A stretch of 28,365 bases of DNA from a virus, in IMG/VR virus record IMGVR_UViG_3300037264_000184, positions 1-28,365 of that record. One strand, written 5' to 3'. A program made the position numbers and the translations under genes. This document shows positions 4,008-12,543 of the stretch, piece by piece (the first letter of the stretch is position 1; every line of letters begins with the position of its first letter). The notes under the pieces were generated by a model that saw nothing but the letters and a program-made list of their open reading frames with translations, was not told where the DNA came from and did not search any database.

Positions 4008-5543
4008 GTGCAAAAACTACTTAATGAGCATGTTATCCAAGGCTTTGTGGGAAGTATCCTTGCCAAACGTTTTGATGGCTCTGTCCCTAGCCCTAATTGT
4101 CACCGCGAGTGGTGGGAGCTTTGTACTTCTAACCACAAGTTTGTGGCTATTGCAGCACCCCGAGGATTTGCTAAAAGTACAGCTATTACTTTCAGTTATA
4201 CTCTTGCTTGCGTATTGTTTAGGGAGCGTCGCTTTGTCGTTATCATCTCTGATACCGAAGCCCAGGCAGCCGGTTTCTTAACCTTAATTAAACAAGAACT
4301 CACTGAGAACGAGGAGTTAATCCAACTCTTCCGTATTAAACGAGACGTTAAGCAACGAGTAGTATTTAATAAAGAGACTGAGACTGATCTTGTGGTTTCA
4401 TTCTCAGATGGTGAGAAGTTTAGAATTATAGCTAAAGGTTCTGAGCAGAAACTTCGGGGCCTTCTCTGGAATGGCCTCCGTCCTGATCTCATCGTCTGCG
4501 ATGACATGGAAAACGACGAGATTGTAATGAACAAGGAACGTCGGGAGAAGTTTAAGCGGTGGTTTTATGGTGCCCTAATGCCGTGCCGCTCCAAAGAGGG
4601 TGTAATCCGCTACGTAGGCACAATTCTTCACATGGACTCTATGTTGGAGAATCTGATGCCAGAAGGCTCGGATAAAAAGTCAATCCAGGAAGATCTTAAG
4701 TTATATACTACTAAGCGTTTTGGCGATCACGGATGGAAGTCTGTAAAATATAGAGCTTGCTCAGACGACTATGAAAGCTTACTTTGGCCCGAACGGCATA
4801 CTGCCGACTCTCTTAAGGCCAGTCGTGATGATTATCGACAAAGAGGCTTATCAGATGTGTGGGCTCAAGAGTATCTTAACATTCCCATTGACGAGTCTAC
4901 CTCCTACTTCAAAAAAGCTGACTTCCTGCCTTTAAGAGAAGAAGACTTAAAGTTAATACTTAACTATTATATTACGGTTGATTTAGCCATATCCTCGGAA
5001 CAGAAAGCTGACTTTACCTGTTTCCTTATCGCAGGGGTAGACGAGAACAAACGGATTCATATAAAGAATATAATTAAAGAACGTGGTTTGGATGGACGTG
5101 AGATTGTTGATACACTTATCGCCCTCTCCCGAGCCTACAAACCCGTTGCTGTCGGAATAGAGGAATCTCAGATTTCGCAATCCATTGGTCCTTTCTTAAA
5201 TGAAGCCATGATTGCTTCAAACGAATTCCTCACCCTTTACCCAATGAAGCATATGGGAAAGGACAAAGTAACTAGATGTCGCTCCATTCAAGCCAGGATG
5301 CGCGCCAAGACGATAAAGTTCGATGACCAAGGGGAGTGGTACCAACCGTTTGTAGACGAGTGCTTACGCTTTCCTAGAGACAAACACGACGATCAAGTAG
5401 ATGCCTTCTCTTATCTTGGTCTTATGTTAGATAAGTTAATTGAGGCCCCTACCCCTAAAGAGGTAGAAGAGCAGGATTACATTGAGGAGTATCAACGTAG
5501 TGGATTATTCGAATTCGGACGAAATGGAACTACCGGCTACTGA
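4008..5543 (+). CDS. terL: Terminase large subunit, 511 aa
   Basis: The ATP-driven DNA-packaging motor and nuclease that fills the capsid through the portal. The ATPase domain has a Walker A variant APRGFAKST (residues 50-58), a Walker B DLIVCDD (160-166) followed by MEND, and a coupling motif VGTILH (203-208). The C-terminal RNase H-like nuclease has Asp325 in ITVDLAIS, GIEES (383-387) and the metal-binding cluster KHDDQVDAFSY (459-469). All key residues are present and the length is normal. GTG at 4008 follows immediately after the HNH stop; a purine stretch GGGAAAAGAAG serves as a modest ribosome-binding site. The last codons overlap the portal gene. Its neighbours, TerS, HNH and portal, make up the packaging module. 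Confidence 0.95.
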   Translation: MQKLLNEHVIQGFVGSILAKRFDGSVPSPNCHREWWELCTSNHKFVAIAAPRGFAKSTAITFSYTLACVLFRERRFVVIISDTEAQAAGFLTLIKQELTENEELIQLFRIKRDVKQRVVFNKETETDLVVSFSDGEKFRIIAKGSEQKLRGLLWNGLRPDLIVCDDMENDEIVMNKERREKFKRWFYGALMPCRSKEGVIRYVGTILHMDSMLENLMPEGSDKKSIQEDLKLYTTKRFGDHGWKSVKYRACSDDYESLLWPERHTADSLKASRDDYRQRGLSDVWAQEYLNIPIDESTSYFKKADFLPLREEDLKLILNYYITVDLAISSEQKADFTCFLIAGVDENKRIHIKNIIKERGLDGREIVDTLIALSRAYKPVAVGIEESQISQSIGPFLNEAMIASNEFLTLYPMKHMGKDKVTRCRSIQARMRAKTIKFDDQGEWYQPFVDECLRFPRDKHDDQVDAFSYLGLMLDKLIEAPTPKEVEEQDYIEEYQRSGLFEFGRNGTTGY

Positions 5544-7557
5544 GCAGGCCGCCCCCCAAGGGGCTCGGGCCTTTATTGAGCAGGTTAACATCGCCGAACA
5601 TCTCAAGGAAGCAAAGCTTCTGGAGATTGCCGAGGAAGTTCATTCTGGGTATAAGACAGATCTTCAATCCCGAGAACAATGGGAAAAGAACCTAGATGAA
5701 TGGACTAAACTAGCTCTCCAGTTTAAAGAAGAAAAATCCTACCCCTGGCCTAAAGCCTCCAATATCAAGTATCCCCTCCTTTCTACTGCTTCTCTTCAGT
5801 TTAATGCTCGTGCGTATCCAACACTTATTCCGCCGCAAGGCAATGTTGTAAGGGTCGAGATTATCGGCTCAGATCCGCAAGGGCTTAAAGCAGAGCGGGC
5901 AGATCGGGTGTCTAAATTTATGTCTTATCAACTCATGAAGCAGATGCTCAATTGGGACTCTGATATGGATAAGGCACTTCTGATTCTCCCCATTGTGGGG
6001 ACCCTATTCAAGAAAACTTACTGGGATTCCCAAAAGAAGCAAAACTGCTCTACCCTTATTATGCCCAAGGACCTAGTAATTAATTACTGGGCCAGATCGT
6101 TGGAAACTTGTGAACGTAAAACTGAAGTTATTGAGATGCCCAAACGGGTGCTTAAGGAACGACAGAACGCCGGGATCTTCTTAAATATTGATCTTCCCTC
6201 CCCAACCTCTCAAGGCACAGAAGCGAACCCCAATCTTCAAAAGACCCAGCCGGGTAAAGACGATCGTACTACTCCTTATATTATCCTGGAACAGCATACA
6301 TTCCTGGATCTAGATAATGATGGTTACGACGAGCCTTATATTATTACCTTAGAAGAAGCCTCTAAGAAGGTTCTTCGTATCTGTGCTCGTTTTGATGAAG
6401 AAGGAATTTCAACTAATGAAAAAGGTGACATCACTAAGATTGACCCAATTGAGTATTACACCAAGTATACGTTTATTCCTAATCCTGATGGTGGGTTCTA
6501 TGATGTCGGATTTGGTCTTTTACTTGGCCCAATCAATGATTCCGTTAACACTCTAGTTAATCAACTAGTCGATTCAGGCACTTTAAGTAATCTCCAGGCT
6601 GGATTTATTGGTAAAGGTCTTCGCATGAAAATGGGAGACGCCATGTTTAAACCTGGAGAATGGAAACCAGTTAATGCTACTGGCGATGATATTAAAAAAC
6701 AGATTTTTCCCCTTCCTGTCAATCAACCTTCTAAAGTTCTCTTTGAATTACTCGGTATGCTCGTACAGGCGGTTAAAGAACTTGCTTCTGTTCCTGAGAT
6801 CTTTGTGGGTAAGATGCCAGGTCAAAATACCCCTGCCACTACGACAATGGCTACAATTGAGCAAGGACAGAAAGTCTTTACTGCCGTATATAAACGAGTG
6901 TGGCGTTCCCTTCAAAGTGAATTCAAGAAACTTTATCGTTTAAATCGGATTTATATTAATCCACAAGAAATTGTTAATATCTTAGATCAGCCGGTTACTC
7001 CGGAGGATTTTGACGAATCCAAGTATGATATCTGCCCAGCAGCAGATCCTGCTGCAACCTCTTCCCAAGAAAAAATGGCTAAAGCTCAAGCACTTATTGA
7101 GTTACTGCAACTTGGTACTGTAGATCCAGCGGCTGTAACCATGCGAATCTTGCAAGCTCAAGAGCAGCCGAAGATTGAAGAGTTACTCCCCAAAGGACCT
7201 CCTCCTCCTGATCCCAAAGTCGTGGCCGAACAACAGAAGGCTCAGACAGCTCAAATGATGGCCCAGCAAAAGATGCAATTGGAGCAACAAAAGGCTGAGC
7301 TTAAGATGCGTGAATCTGCTGTTCAAATGCAGATGGAACAACAAATGCAGGCCATGGAACTCCAGCACAAGCAAGCTATTACTCAACTTGAATTACGTGT
7401 AAAGATGATGGAAGCTAATGTTAAAACAGCCGCCACTATACAACAAGCACAAGTTGATAAGCAAGTCGCCGATCAAGATATGAGAGTATCCCAAGCTCAA
7501 CACGAGCAAAAGATGAAGCAAGCTAAAGAAGTTAAACCTAAGAAGGAGAATAAGTGA
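5524..7557 (+). CDS. Portal protein, P22 type, about 677 aa
   Basis: Forms the dodecameric ring through which DNA enters and leaves the head. The N-terminal part holds the portal signature SYPWPKASNIKYPLL (about residues 72-86) and QFNARAYPTLIP, with the core following (LLLGPINDSVNTLVNQLVD and FVGKMPGQNTPATTTMA). From about residue 557 there is a poly-proline hinge (GPPPPDPK), then over 100 residues of Gln/Met/Lys-rich coiled coil, similar to the C-terminal barrel of long portals. The start is uncertain: ATG at 5524 is used; GTG at 5500 with GAGGAG 10 bases upstream or TTG at 5482 would add 8 or 14 residues. It overlaps terL by 20 bases. The last four bases overlap the next gene. Confidence 0.9.
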   Translation: MELPATEQAAPQGARAFIEQVNIAEHLKEAKLLEIAEEVHSGYKTDLQSREQWEKNLDEWTKLALQFKEEKSYPWPKASNIKYPLLSTASLQFNARAYPTLIPPQGNVVRVEIIGSDPQGLKAERADRVSKFMSYQLMKQMLNWDSDMDKALLILPIVGTLFKKTYWDSQKKQNCSTLIMPKDLVINYWARSLETCERKTEVIEMPKRVLKERQNAGIFLNIDLPSPTSQGTEANPNLQKTQPGKDDRTTPYIILEQHTFLDLDNDGYDEPYIITLEEASKKVLRICARFDEEGISTNEKGDITKIDPIEYYTKYTFIPNPDGGFYDVGFGLLLGPINDSVNTLVNQLVDSGTLSNLQAGFIGKGLRMKMGDAMFKPGEWKPVNATGDDIKKQIFPLPVNQPSKVLFELLGMLVQAVKELASVPEIFVGKMPGQNTPATTTMATIEQGQKVFTAVYKRVWRSLQSEFKKLYRLNRIYINPQEIVNILDQPVTPEDFDESKYDICPAADPAATSSQEKMAKAQALIELLQLGTVDPAAVTMRILQAQEQPKIEELLPKGPPPPDPKVVAEQQKAQTAQMMAQQKMQLEQQKAELKMRESAVQMQMEQQMQAMELQHKQAITQLELRVKMMEANVKTAATIQQAQVDKQVADQDMRVSQAQHEQKMKQAKEVKPKKENK

Positions 7558-7760
7558 CGAAAGAGGAATTTGATATTTGGAAACTAGACCCGACTACTCG
7601 GGAGTTTTTAGGTTCAATGAATAGACGTATTAACGATATTAAGGATCAGTTGTTAACTCAAGCCGGGTTTAATGCCGCCGAAGATAGATTCCTCGCTGGG
7701 ATGGCTCATGCTTATAGCGAAGTCAGAGATGTGTCTTTTGAGGATACAGAAAGTGCTTAG
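7554..7760 (+). CDS. Small hypothetical protein between portal and co-chaperonin, 68 aa
   Basis: GTG at 7554 overlaps the portal stop, and AAGGAG lies 5 bases upstream. The product (MTKEEFDIWKLDPTTREFLG, then SMNRRINDIKDQLLTQAGF) is acidic and mostly helical, without membrane segment or Cys. Small helical proteins at this place are frequent in phages with P22-type portals; I know no function. Its end overlaps the GTG of the GroES-like gene by 8 bases, which suggests translational coupling. Confidence 0.75.
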   Translation: MTKEEFDIWKLDPTTREFLGSMNRRINDIKDQLLTQAGFNAAEDRFLAGMAHAYSEVRDVSFEDTESA

Positions 7761-8088
7761 ACCTCTTGGTGGGCGAGTTCTTGTAAGACCAGATAGATTA
7801 GAAGAAGTCGACCCAGTATATAAAGCAGCCCAAGCGGCTGGTTTATCAATTTGGGCCAATGAAAACGATAAAAAGCGAGAAGAACAGGCCGTAGTTAAAG
7901 GCACAGTAGTATCAATAGGCGATATGGCTTTTCAAGCTCCCGTGGGTGATGGTAACCCTTGGGTAATAATTGGTTCCCGCGTGTATTATGCAAAGTATGC
8001 AGGTAAAGAGGTTGAAGATCCAGAAACCAAAGATAAATTTCTGCTCTTAAATGATGAAGATCTTTGTGTAGAGATTAAAGGAGAATAG
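7753..8088 (+). CDS. GroES-like co-chaperonin, 111 aa
   Basis: The protein has the Cpn10 layout: an N-terminal strand LRPLGGRVLVRPD (residues 2-14), a mobile-loop-like stretch at about 17-45, VVKGTVVSIGDMAF (47-60), then IIGSRVYYAKYAGKEV (72-87) and the C-terminal strand FLLLNDEDLCVEIKGE (96-111). In GroES the corresponding parts are the RPL-RV strand, the GroEL-binding loop, and the closing strand with an ESDILA-type end. Phage co-chaperonins such as T4 gp31 replace GroES to fold the capsid protein, and the location between portal and capsid genes fits. GTG at 7753 is chosen because AGGA lies 8 bases upstream and the GroES homology begins at once; an in-frame ATG at 7729 has no support. Confidence 0.8.
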   Translation: MLRPLGGRVLVRPDRLEEVDPVYKAAQAAGLSIWANENDKKREEQAVVKGTVVSIGDMAFQAPVGDGNPWVIIGSRVYYAKYAGKEVEDPETKDKFLLLNDEDLCVEIKGE

Positions 8089-8090
8089 AA

Positions 8091-8909
8091 ATGACCGAAG
8101 GGGTTAAACCAGACGTTAAAGTAGAACAAACTACTACTGTAGATAAATCCGCAGATGTAGTGGTACCTAGTTATACAGTCGAGGAAACTCGGGCGATACA
8201 AGATGGGTGGAAACCCAAAGAAGATTTTGTCTCTAACGGTGGTGACGAATCCACTTGGCGGTCAGCTCGGGAATTTAATGACCGAGGTGAATTATTCGCC
8301 AAAATTGATGACATGAAGAAAGAGTTACGTTCAACCAAACGTAATATGGGTGCTCTAAAAGGGCACTATGATAAGGTTCGAGAAGTTGAATTCAATCGAG
8401 CCATAGACACTCTTAAAAAGCAAAAGAAAGATGCCCTCGAAGATGGGGATGCACAAGAAGTAGTTGATATTGACGAACGTATTGCTTCTACGAAGGAGCA
8501 GATGGTCCAACTTAAACAAGAAGTGCCTGCGGACGAAGGTCAAGTACATCCAGCTTTTCAATCATGGATTGACAAGAATAGATGGTACGAACGTAATGCT
8601 GAGATGCGCGATGTAGCAGACGGTATAGGATACTCCTATAAGAATGCTAATCCAAATTTATCTCCCCAAGAAGTTTTGCAATATGTTACTGATAAGATTG
8701 CTAAGACTTATCCAGATCAATTTAAGAATCCCAAGCGGCAAGCTCCAAACACGGTAGAATCTGGTACGGGACCTCGAAAAGTTACATCATCTTTTGAACT
8801 TTCGGCAGATGAACGCAAAGTAATGAATCGACTTGTATCTAGTGGAGTAATGACTGAACAGAAATATATCGAAGATCTTAGAGATCTCGAAAAACAAGGA
8901 AAGAGATAA
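8091..8909 (+). CDS. Capsid scaffolding protein, 272 aa
   Basis: ATG at 8091 with AAAGGAGAATAGAA upstream, a strong ribosome-binding site. The N-terminus is disordered and acidic. There follow DGWKPKEDFVSNGGDESTW (38-56) and FNDRGELFAKI, typical of phage scaffolds, then a long charged coiled coil (about 70-145), a segment HPAFQSWIDKNRWYERNAEM (153-172), and a basic helical C-terminus (ERKVMNRLVSSGVMTEQKYI). Scaffolds bind the capsid protein with the basic helical end and are removed before DNA packaging. The location upstream of the capsid gene and the high charge without Cys support this. It could carry a fused protease, but I see no protease motif. Confidence 0.85.
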   Translation: MTEGVKPDVKVEQTTTVDKSADVVVPSYTVEETRAIQDGWKPKEDFVSNGGDESTWRSAREFNDRGELFAKIDDMKKELRSTKRNMGALKGHYDKVREVEFNRAIDTLKKQKKDALEDGDAQEVVDIDERIASTKEQMVQLKQEVPADEGQVHPAFQSWIDKNRWYERNAEMRDVADGIGYSYKNANPNLSPQEVLQYVTDKIAKTYPDQFKNPKRQAPNTVESGTGPRKVTSSFELSADERKVMNRLVSSGVMTEQKYIEDLRDLEKQGKR

Positions 8910-8910
8910 C

Positions 8911-9291
8911 ATGGCGAATAAACGCAAATCATATAGAGATTCAATCAATGGCACTCGGGGCGTTCTTACAGTTAAGAACAAAGACCCGAATTATGTCTAC
9001 AGGATTGTGAATGATATAGACGACAGAATTTTAAACTTAACTGAACGAGGTTACGAGATTGTAACCCAAGATACACCCGTAGGTGATAAACGAGTATCTG
9101 TTCCTACAAAGGAAGGTACTCCGGTTCAAATTAGTGTTGGTCAAGGAAAGAAAGCGTATTTGATGCGTATAAAGAAGGAATTCTATGACGAAGATCAAGT
9201 AGCTAAACAGACTGATATTGATGCAAGTGAACAAATCATCCGCTCGGGACAAGGTGGCGATTACGGATCTGTAAAGGTGGAAACCAAGTAG
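8911..9291 (+). CDS. Conserved phage head-region protein, 126 aa
   Basis: ATG at 8911 with AAGGAAAGAG upstream, one base after the scaffold stop. The product starts very basic (MANKRKSYRDSINGTRGVLT), continues with NYVYRIVNDIDDRILNLTER and GYEIVTQ, then VGQGKKAYLMRIKKEFYDED and an acidic, glycine-rich end. It has no membrane segment and is probably beta-rich with a small alpha element. Proteins of this type sit between scaffold and capsid genes in many phages, and a head role is likely from position only. I cannot name the function. Confidence 0.7.
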   Translation: MANKRKSYRDSINGTRGVLTVKNKDPNYVYRIVNDIDDRILNLTERGYEIVTQDTPVGDKRVSVPTKEGTPVQISVGQGKKAYLMRIKKEFYDEDQVAKQTDIDASEQIIRSGQGGDYGSVKVETK

Positions 9292-9334
9292 ATCCAAGAA
9301 GCGCCATCTATTTAACCTTTAAAAGGAAATAAAG

Positions 9335-9946
9335 ATGGCAAATACATCTCGTGTGAATGGGTTTCGCCCGGTCAAATATATGAACGGCAAACCTTACATG
9401 GGCGATGCCAATATCTATGAAATCGCGGTAGGTGATGCAGCGGCTTTGGCAGTTGGGGATCTCACAATTCTCTCTGACCAAGCAGCGACAGATGCTTATC
9501 CGGCGGCTGAACGATTTGGCACTTCCGGTGCTCAAACCGCAGGGTTTGGTGTTGGAGTTGTGGTGGGTTTTGTTGTTGATCCCTTGAATCTTAATACACC
9601 CCAATATCGGGTAGCTTCAACCAAGCGTTTTGCGCTTATAGCTGATGCTACTGATTTGGTTATGGAAGTAGAAGAAGATTCAGTGGGTGGCAGCATTGCA
9701 CTCGCCTCTATTGGTTTGAATTCCGGTTTTATGGCAGATGCTTCCGCCCAACTTGCTGTAACGGGTGCTTCGGGCATGATGCTTGACAGTTCGTCTGTTG
9801 CAGTTACCGCAACTCTTCCGCTTCGTATACTTGGTCAAAGTCGTAAAGTTGATAATGAGCAAGGTACAGCAGGTCGGTGGCTTGTTAGTTGGAATCTGCA
9901 TCAATACGCTGTAACCGGTGTAGCAACTGGCTCTCTGGGGGTCTAA
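9335..9946 (+). CDS. Capsid decoration (cement) protein candidate, 203 aa
   Basis: ATG at 9335 with AAAAGGAAATAAAG upstream. The protein begins MANTSRVNGFRPVKYMNGKP, followed by a beta-rich body dominated by Ala, Gly and Val (VGDAAALAVGDLTIL; GFGVGVVVGFVVDPLN) and ends with a segment LRILGQSRKVDNEQG and HQYAVTGVATG. Many phages encode a protein with the VNGFRPVKY-NG-P opening immediately before the major capsid gene, usually annotated as structural or decoration protein. The high expression context supports a virion part. It might instead be a minor capsid protein; no enzymatic motif is visible. Confidence 0.7.
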   Translation: MANTSRVNGFRPVKYMNGKPYMGDANIYEIAVGDAAALAVGDLTILSDQAATDAYPAAERFGTSGAQTAGFGVGVVVGFVVDPLNLNTPQYRVASTKRFALIADATDLVMEVEEDSVGGSIALASIGLNSGFMADASAQLAVTGASGMMLDSSSVAVTATLPLRILGQSRKVDNEQGTAGRWLVSWNLHQYAVTGVATGSLGV

Positions 9947-9947
9947 T

Positions 9948-10853
9948 ATGGCTATTATTACTAGTTCTAGTTTTGCAAAAGCCTTGTGGCCCGGAGTTAA
10001 TGCTTGGTATGGTAAAGCCTATACTGAGTATCCGGTTGAACACGATAAGCTTTTTGAGAAGTTTAGTTCCACTCGCTCGTGGGAAGAAGACGTGGGGATT
10101 TCGTCCTTTGGTCTTTTGTCTGTTAAAAACGAAGCTGGTGGCATTGTGTACGATACTGAGAAGCAAGGCTTTACTACTCGCTACACGCACGTTGTGTACG
10201 CTCTTGGATTCACGGTTTCTCGTGAAATCTTTGAAGACGACCAATATGATGTAGTGGGTCAACGTAAGGCCCAAGGTTTGGCATTTTCAGCCCGTCAAAC
10301 TAAAGAAGTTGTGGCAGCGAACGTCTATAATCGGGCGTTTAACACCGCATACCTTTTTGGTGATGGTAAGGAATTGCTTAACTCAGTACGTCCTAATATT
10401 GCTGGTGGTACTTGGAGCAATATCATTGCGACTGCGGCTGATATCTCGGAAGCGGCTCTTGAGCAAGCTTTTATTGATATCGCTGGATTCACCAATGATC
10501 GTGGTCTAAAGATCGCTGTCAAACCACAAGCCATTATCGTCCCCTATCAACTTGATTTTGAAATTAACAAGATCATGAAGACAGAGTACGAAGTTGGTAC
10601 TAATAACAACACGGTTAATATTGTTCGTGGCCGATTCCCTGGTGGAGTTATCATGAATCACTATTTGACTGATCCGGATGCTTGGTTCATCAAAACCAAC
10701 ACCCAGCACGGCATGAAGCATTTTGAACGCCGGGCTGATCAGTTCGATATGGATAATGATTTCGATACTGAGAATGCTAAGTTCAAGGTAACTGGACGTT
10801 ATTCATTCGGTATGACCGATCCTCGCGGAATCTATGGTTCTGCTGGAGCGTAA
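9948..10853 (+). CDS. Major capsid protein, 301 aa
   Basis: ATG at 9948 one base after the previous stop, with a GGGG stretch as ribosome-binding site. The protein has an extended N-terminal arm (about 1-40), WEEDVGISSFGLLSVKNEAG and a long helix region around AFSARQTKEVVAANVYNRAF, then GDGKELLNSVRPNIAGGTWS and KIAVKPQAIIVPYQLDFEIN, and a C-terminal DNDFDTENAKFKVTGRYSFG. The pattern, a spine helix, then an Asn-x-x-Thr-like loop, then a strand starting VVP, and a 'tail' beta strand ending near FG, agrees with HK97-fold capsids and recalls Mu gpT-like heads. Downstream lies a long stem (10860-10921), which may shape its mRNA. The composition is moderate and free of Cys. Confidence 0.85.
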   Translation: MAIITSSSFAKALWPGVNAWYGKAYTEYPVEHDKLFEKFSSTRSWEEDVGISSFGLLSVKNEAGGIVYDTEKQGFTTRYTHVVYALGFTVSREIFEDDQYDVVGQRKAQGLAFSARQTKEVVAANVYNRAFNTAYLFGDGKELLNSVRPNIAGGTWSNIIATAADISEAALEQAFIDIAGFTNDRGLKIAVKPQAIIVPYQLDFEINKIMKTEYEVGTNNNTVNIVRGRFPGGVIMNHYLTDPDAWFIKTNTQHGMKHFERRADQFDMDNDFDTENAKFKVTGRYSFGMTDPRGIYGSAGA

Positions 10854-10859
10854 TCTGTA

Positions 10860-10921
10860 AATAGGATTAACGGGGGAACTGCGTAGCGGAACCCTCGTTT
10901 ATCTCCACACGTTAATCTATT
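10860..10921 (+). other. Long-range stem after the capsid gene
   Basis: AATAGGATTAACG (10860-10872) pairs with CGTTAATCTATT (10910-10921) with one bulged base, enclosing a GC-rich segment with GGG (10873-) and CCC patches. The right arm is followed by TTTAAGGAG, so the next ribosome-binding site begins immediately outside the stem. It could be a weak terminator that lowers expression after the capsid gene, or an mRNA stabiliser. Confidence 0.4.
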
Positions 10922-10937
10922 TTAAGGAGTACATAAT

Positions 10938-11645
10938 ATGCCTGCCCCCGTAAGATATCCTTCGGGAATTAGCACCGGCCTTAAAGGTAGTGCTTTGTTT
11001 AACCTTCCTGGGCAAGATCCCACGAAGTTCTATTCGTATTTTAATGATTTCTCTCAATATACAGCCGCTGAATGGACTGTGACTGCTGTTGGTGCTTCTA
11101 CTGTTACTCAACCAGATGCTGCCTTTGGAGAAATTCTTCTTACTACGGCTGCTGCCGACAATGATGGAGTTCAACTTCAAAAATTGGGCGAAGCCTTCCT
11201 GCCAGTTATAGGAAAGAAGATGTGGTTTAAAACTCGTTTTCGTATTTCGGATGCGACTCAATCAGATTTTCTCCTTGGACTAGCTGTGCTAGATACCACG
11301 GCAATTGTTGCTGCCGGTGACGGTGTACCTGATGGAGTATTCTTCCAAAAAGACGATGCTTCCACGTCAGTATCTATTTACTCACAACTTGACACGACTA
11401 CGGGTCAAACTACAGCCGCCGGTGTCCATACTATGGTTGCTGCGACTAATGTTGACTTAGGTTTTGAATATGACGGCCTAGTTTCTATCAAGTATTTCGT
11501 AAATGATGTGCACAAAGGCACCTTGGCTGTAAGTTCACTCTTACTGCCTAATACGGAAATTACACCCACGATTGCATTTCTAACTGGTGAGGCTGTAGCT
11601 AAAACTATGAATGTGGACTACATTTTTGCCGCTATCGAGAGGTAA
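10938..11645 (+). CDS. Structural protein with lectin/LamG-like beta-sandwich, 235 aa
   Basis: ATG at 10938 with AAGGAG 8 bases upstream, the strongest ribosome-binding site in this section. The N-terminal extension (1-25) includes SGISTGLKGSALFNLP. The body runs YSYFNDFSQYTAAEWTVTAV, DNDGVQLQKLGEAFLPVIGK, KMWFKTRFRISDATQSDFLL and GLAVLDTT, then VSIKYFVNDVHKGTLA and a C-terminal VDYIFAAIER. This order of strands, with the KMWFKTRFRISD and GLA blocks and a final aromatic VDYI strand, is that of concanavalin-like/LamG domains in phage head or tail proteins. It directly follows the capsid gene and is likely a head decoration or host-surface-binding protein. Confidence 0.7.
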   Translation: MPAPVRYPSGISTGLKGSALFNLPGQDPTKFYSYFNDFSQYTAAEWTVTAVGASTVTQPDAAFGEILLTTAAADNDGVQLQKLGEAFLPVIGKKMWFKTRFRISDATQSDFLLGLAVLDTTAIVAAGDGVPDGVFFQKDDASTSVSIYSQLDTTTGQTTAAGVHTMVAATNVDLGFEYDGLVSIKYFVNDVHKGTLAVSSLLLPNTEITPTIAFLTGEAVAKTMNVDYIFAAIER

Positions 11646-11648
11646 TAT

Positions 11649-12041
11649 ATGGCTGCCGCTACTAGAGTTTTAATTAAAGGCAATCGCAATGTTGTAGTTA
11701 ACGTCACTGGTACATTTAGTGCTGCTGACGAGACCGACACTATTGTAATTGACAAATCAACTCTTGTGGGACCAACTGGGGCTGAGCCAGGATCAATTCG
11801 GATTGACGAGATTACATGGTCCGTCAGTCCTGAATTTGATAATGTTCTCTTGGAATGGGAACATACTACGGACGATATTGTGGACTATTTTTCTGGTCAA
11901 GGGTATATGGATTATATGCCCTTTGGTGGGAAGAATGATCCTAAATCAGCCGGAGGTACTGGTGACCTTATTCTGTCAACTCTTGGTGGTGTTGCTGGAG
12001 GTTCGTATTCACTCTTAATTTCTTGCACCTTAAAGGCTTAA
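11649..12041 (+). CDS. Hypothetical structural protein, 130 aa
   Basis: ATG at 11649 with GAGAGG about 6 bases upstream. The protein begins MAAATRVLIKGNRNVVVNVT, a beta-strand-rich region, and continues with DEITWSVSPEFDNVLLEWEH, an FSGQGYMDYMPFGGKNDP loop and a hydrophobic C-terminal strand with GGSYSLLISCTLKA. All-beta, with no catalytic motif. Proteins of this sort (a core IDEI-WSV--EFDNVLLEW block) occur in several phages next to capsid genes, annotated as hypothetical. I infer a virion role because of position and composition. Confidence 0.65.
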   Translation: MAAATRVLIKGNRNVVVNVTGTFSAADETDTIVIDKSTLVGPTGAEPGSIRIDEITWSVSPEFDNVLLEWEHTTDDIVDYFSGQGYMDYMPFGGKNDPKSAGGTGDLILSTLGGVAGGSYSLLISCTLKA

Positions 12042-12043
12042 AT

Positions 12044-12532
12044 ATGTTAAAAGTAACAGCAAGCGAAATCGTTGGAGAAATTAAGCGCTCGAAACGAATA
12101 TATGAAATCTTTGATGAAGCTGAAAAGATTCTTGAGTTCTTTGTTGAACGCGAAATTTACAAAAAGCAACTGGAACAAGATATTCATCAATTAAACGAAG
12201 AATCTAAAGTTCTCGAAGTTAAAATTTCAGAACAAATGGTGCATTCGGCTGAAATTCAAAATGATCTTGAAGATCGTATGAAAAAGGTAGATACCACTGT
12301 CGAGCGTAAGCAACAAGAGGTTATTGCTATGGTGGGTAATGCGGCTATAGAGGCCGAAAAATTAATCTCGTCAGCTAAAGTTCAAGTTGTATTACTTCAT
12401 CAAGCCATTGAAGAAACAAAAATTGCGTATAAAATGGCCTTGGATGAACTTCGTGGAGTTCAAGACCAAATCCGAGTTGCTAAAAATGACTTGGAAAAAG
12501 TAAAAACAAAGTTTCTTAAATCATTTAATTAA
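12044..12532 (+). CDS. Coiled-coil protein, 162 aa
   Basis: ATG at 12044, with AGG 7 bases before; an earlier TTG at 12023 lies inside the previous gene and has no ribosome-binding site. Almost the entire product is a charged helix with heptads: KRIYEIFDEAEKILEFFVER, LEQDIHQLNEESKVLEVKIS, EDRMKKVDTTVERKQQEVIA, ELRGVQDQIRVAKNDLEKVK. No Cys, no membrane segment, few glycines. A fibrous oligomer is likely. It could be a structural spacer, a chaperone for fibre assembly or an internal head protein; I cannot decide. It lies between two beta-rich structural genes. Confidence 0.75.
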   Translation: MLKVTASEIVGEIKRSKRIYEIFDEAEKILEFFVEREIYKKQLEQDIHQLNEESKVLEVKISEQMVHSAEIQNDLEDRMKKVDTTVERKQQEVIAMVGNAAIEAEKLISSAKVQVVLLHQAIEETKIAYKMALDELRGVQDQIRVAKNDLEKVKTKFLKSFN

Positions 12533-12543
12533 AGGATATATCT

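Noticed and set aside
5482-5523. TTG or GTG extension of the portal gene
   Set aside because: The extension lies within terL coding sequence; not excluded for GTG 5500, but the ATG at 5524 is the simpler choice.
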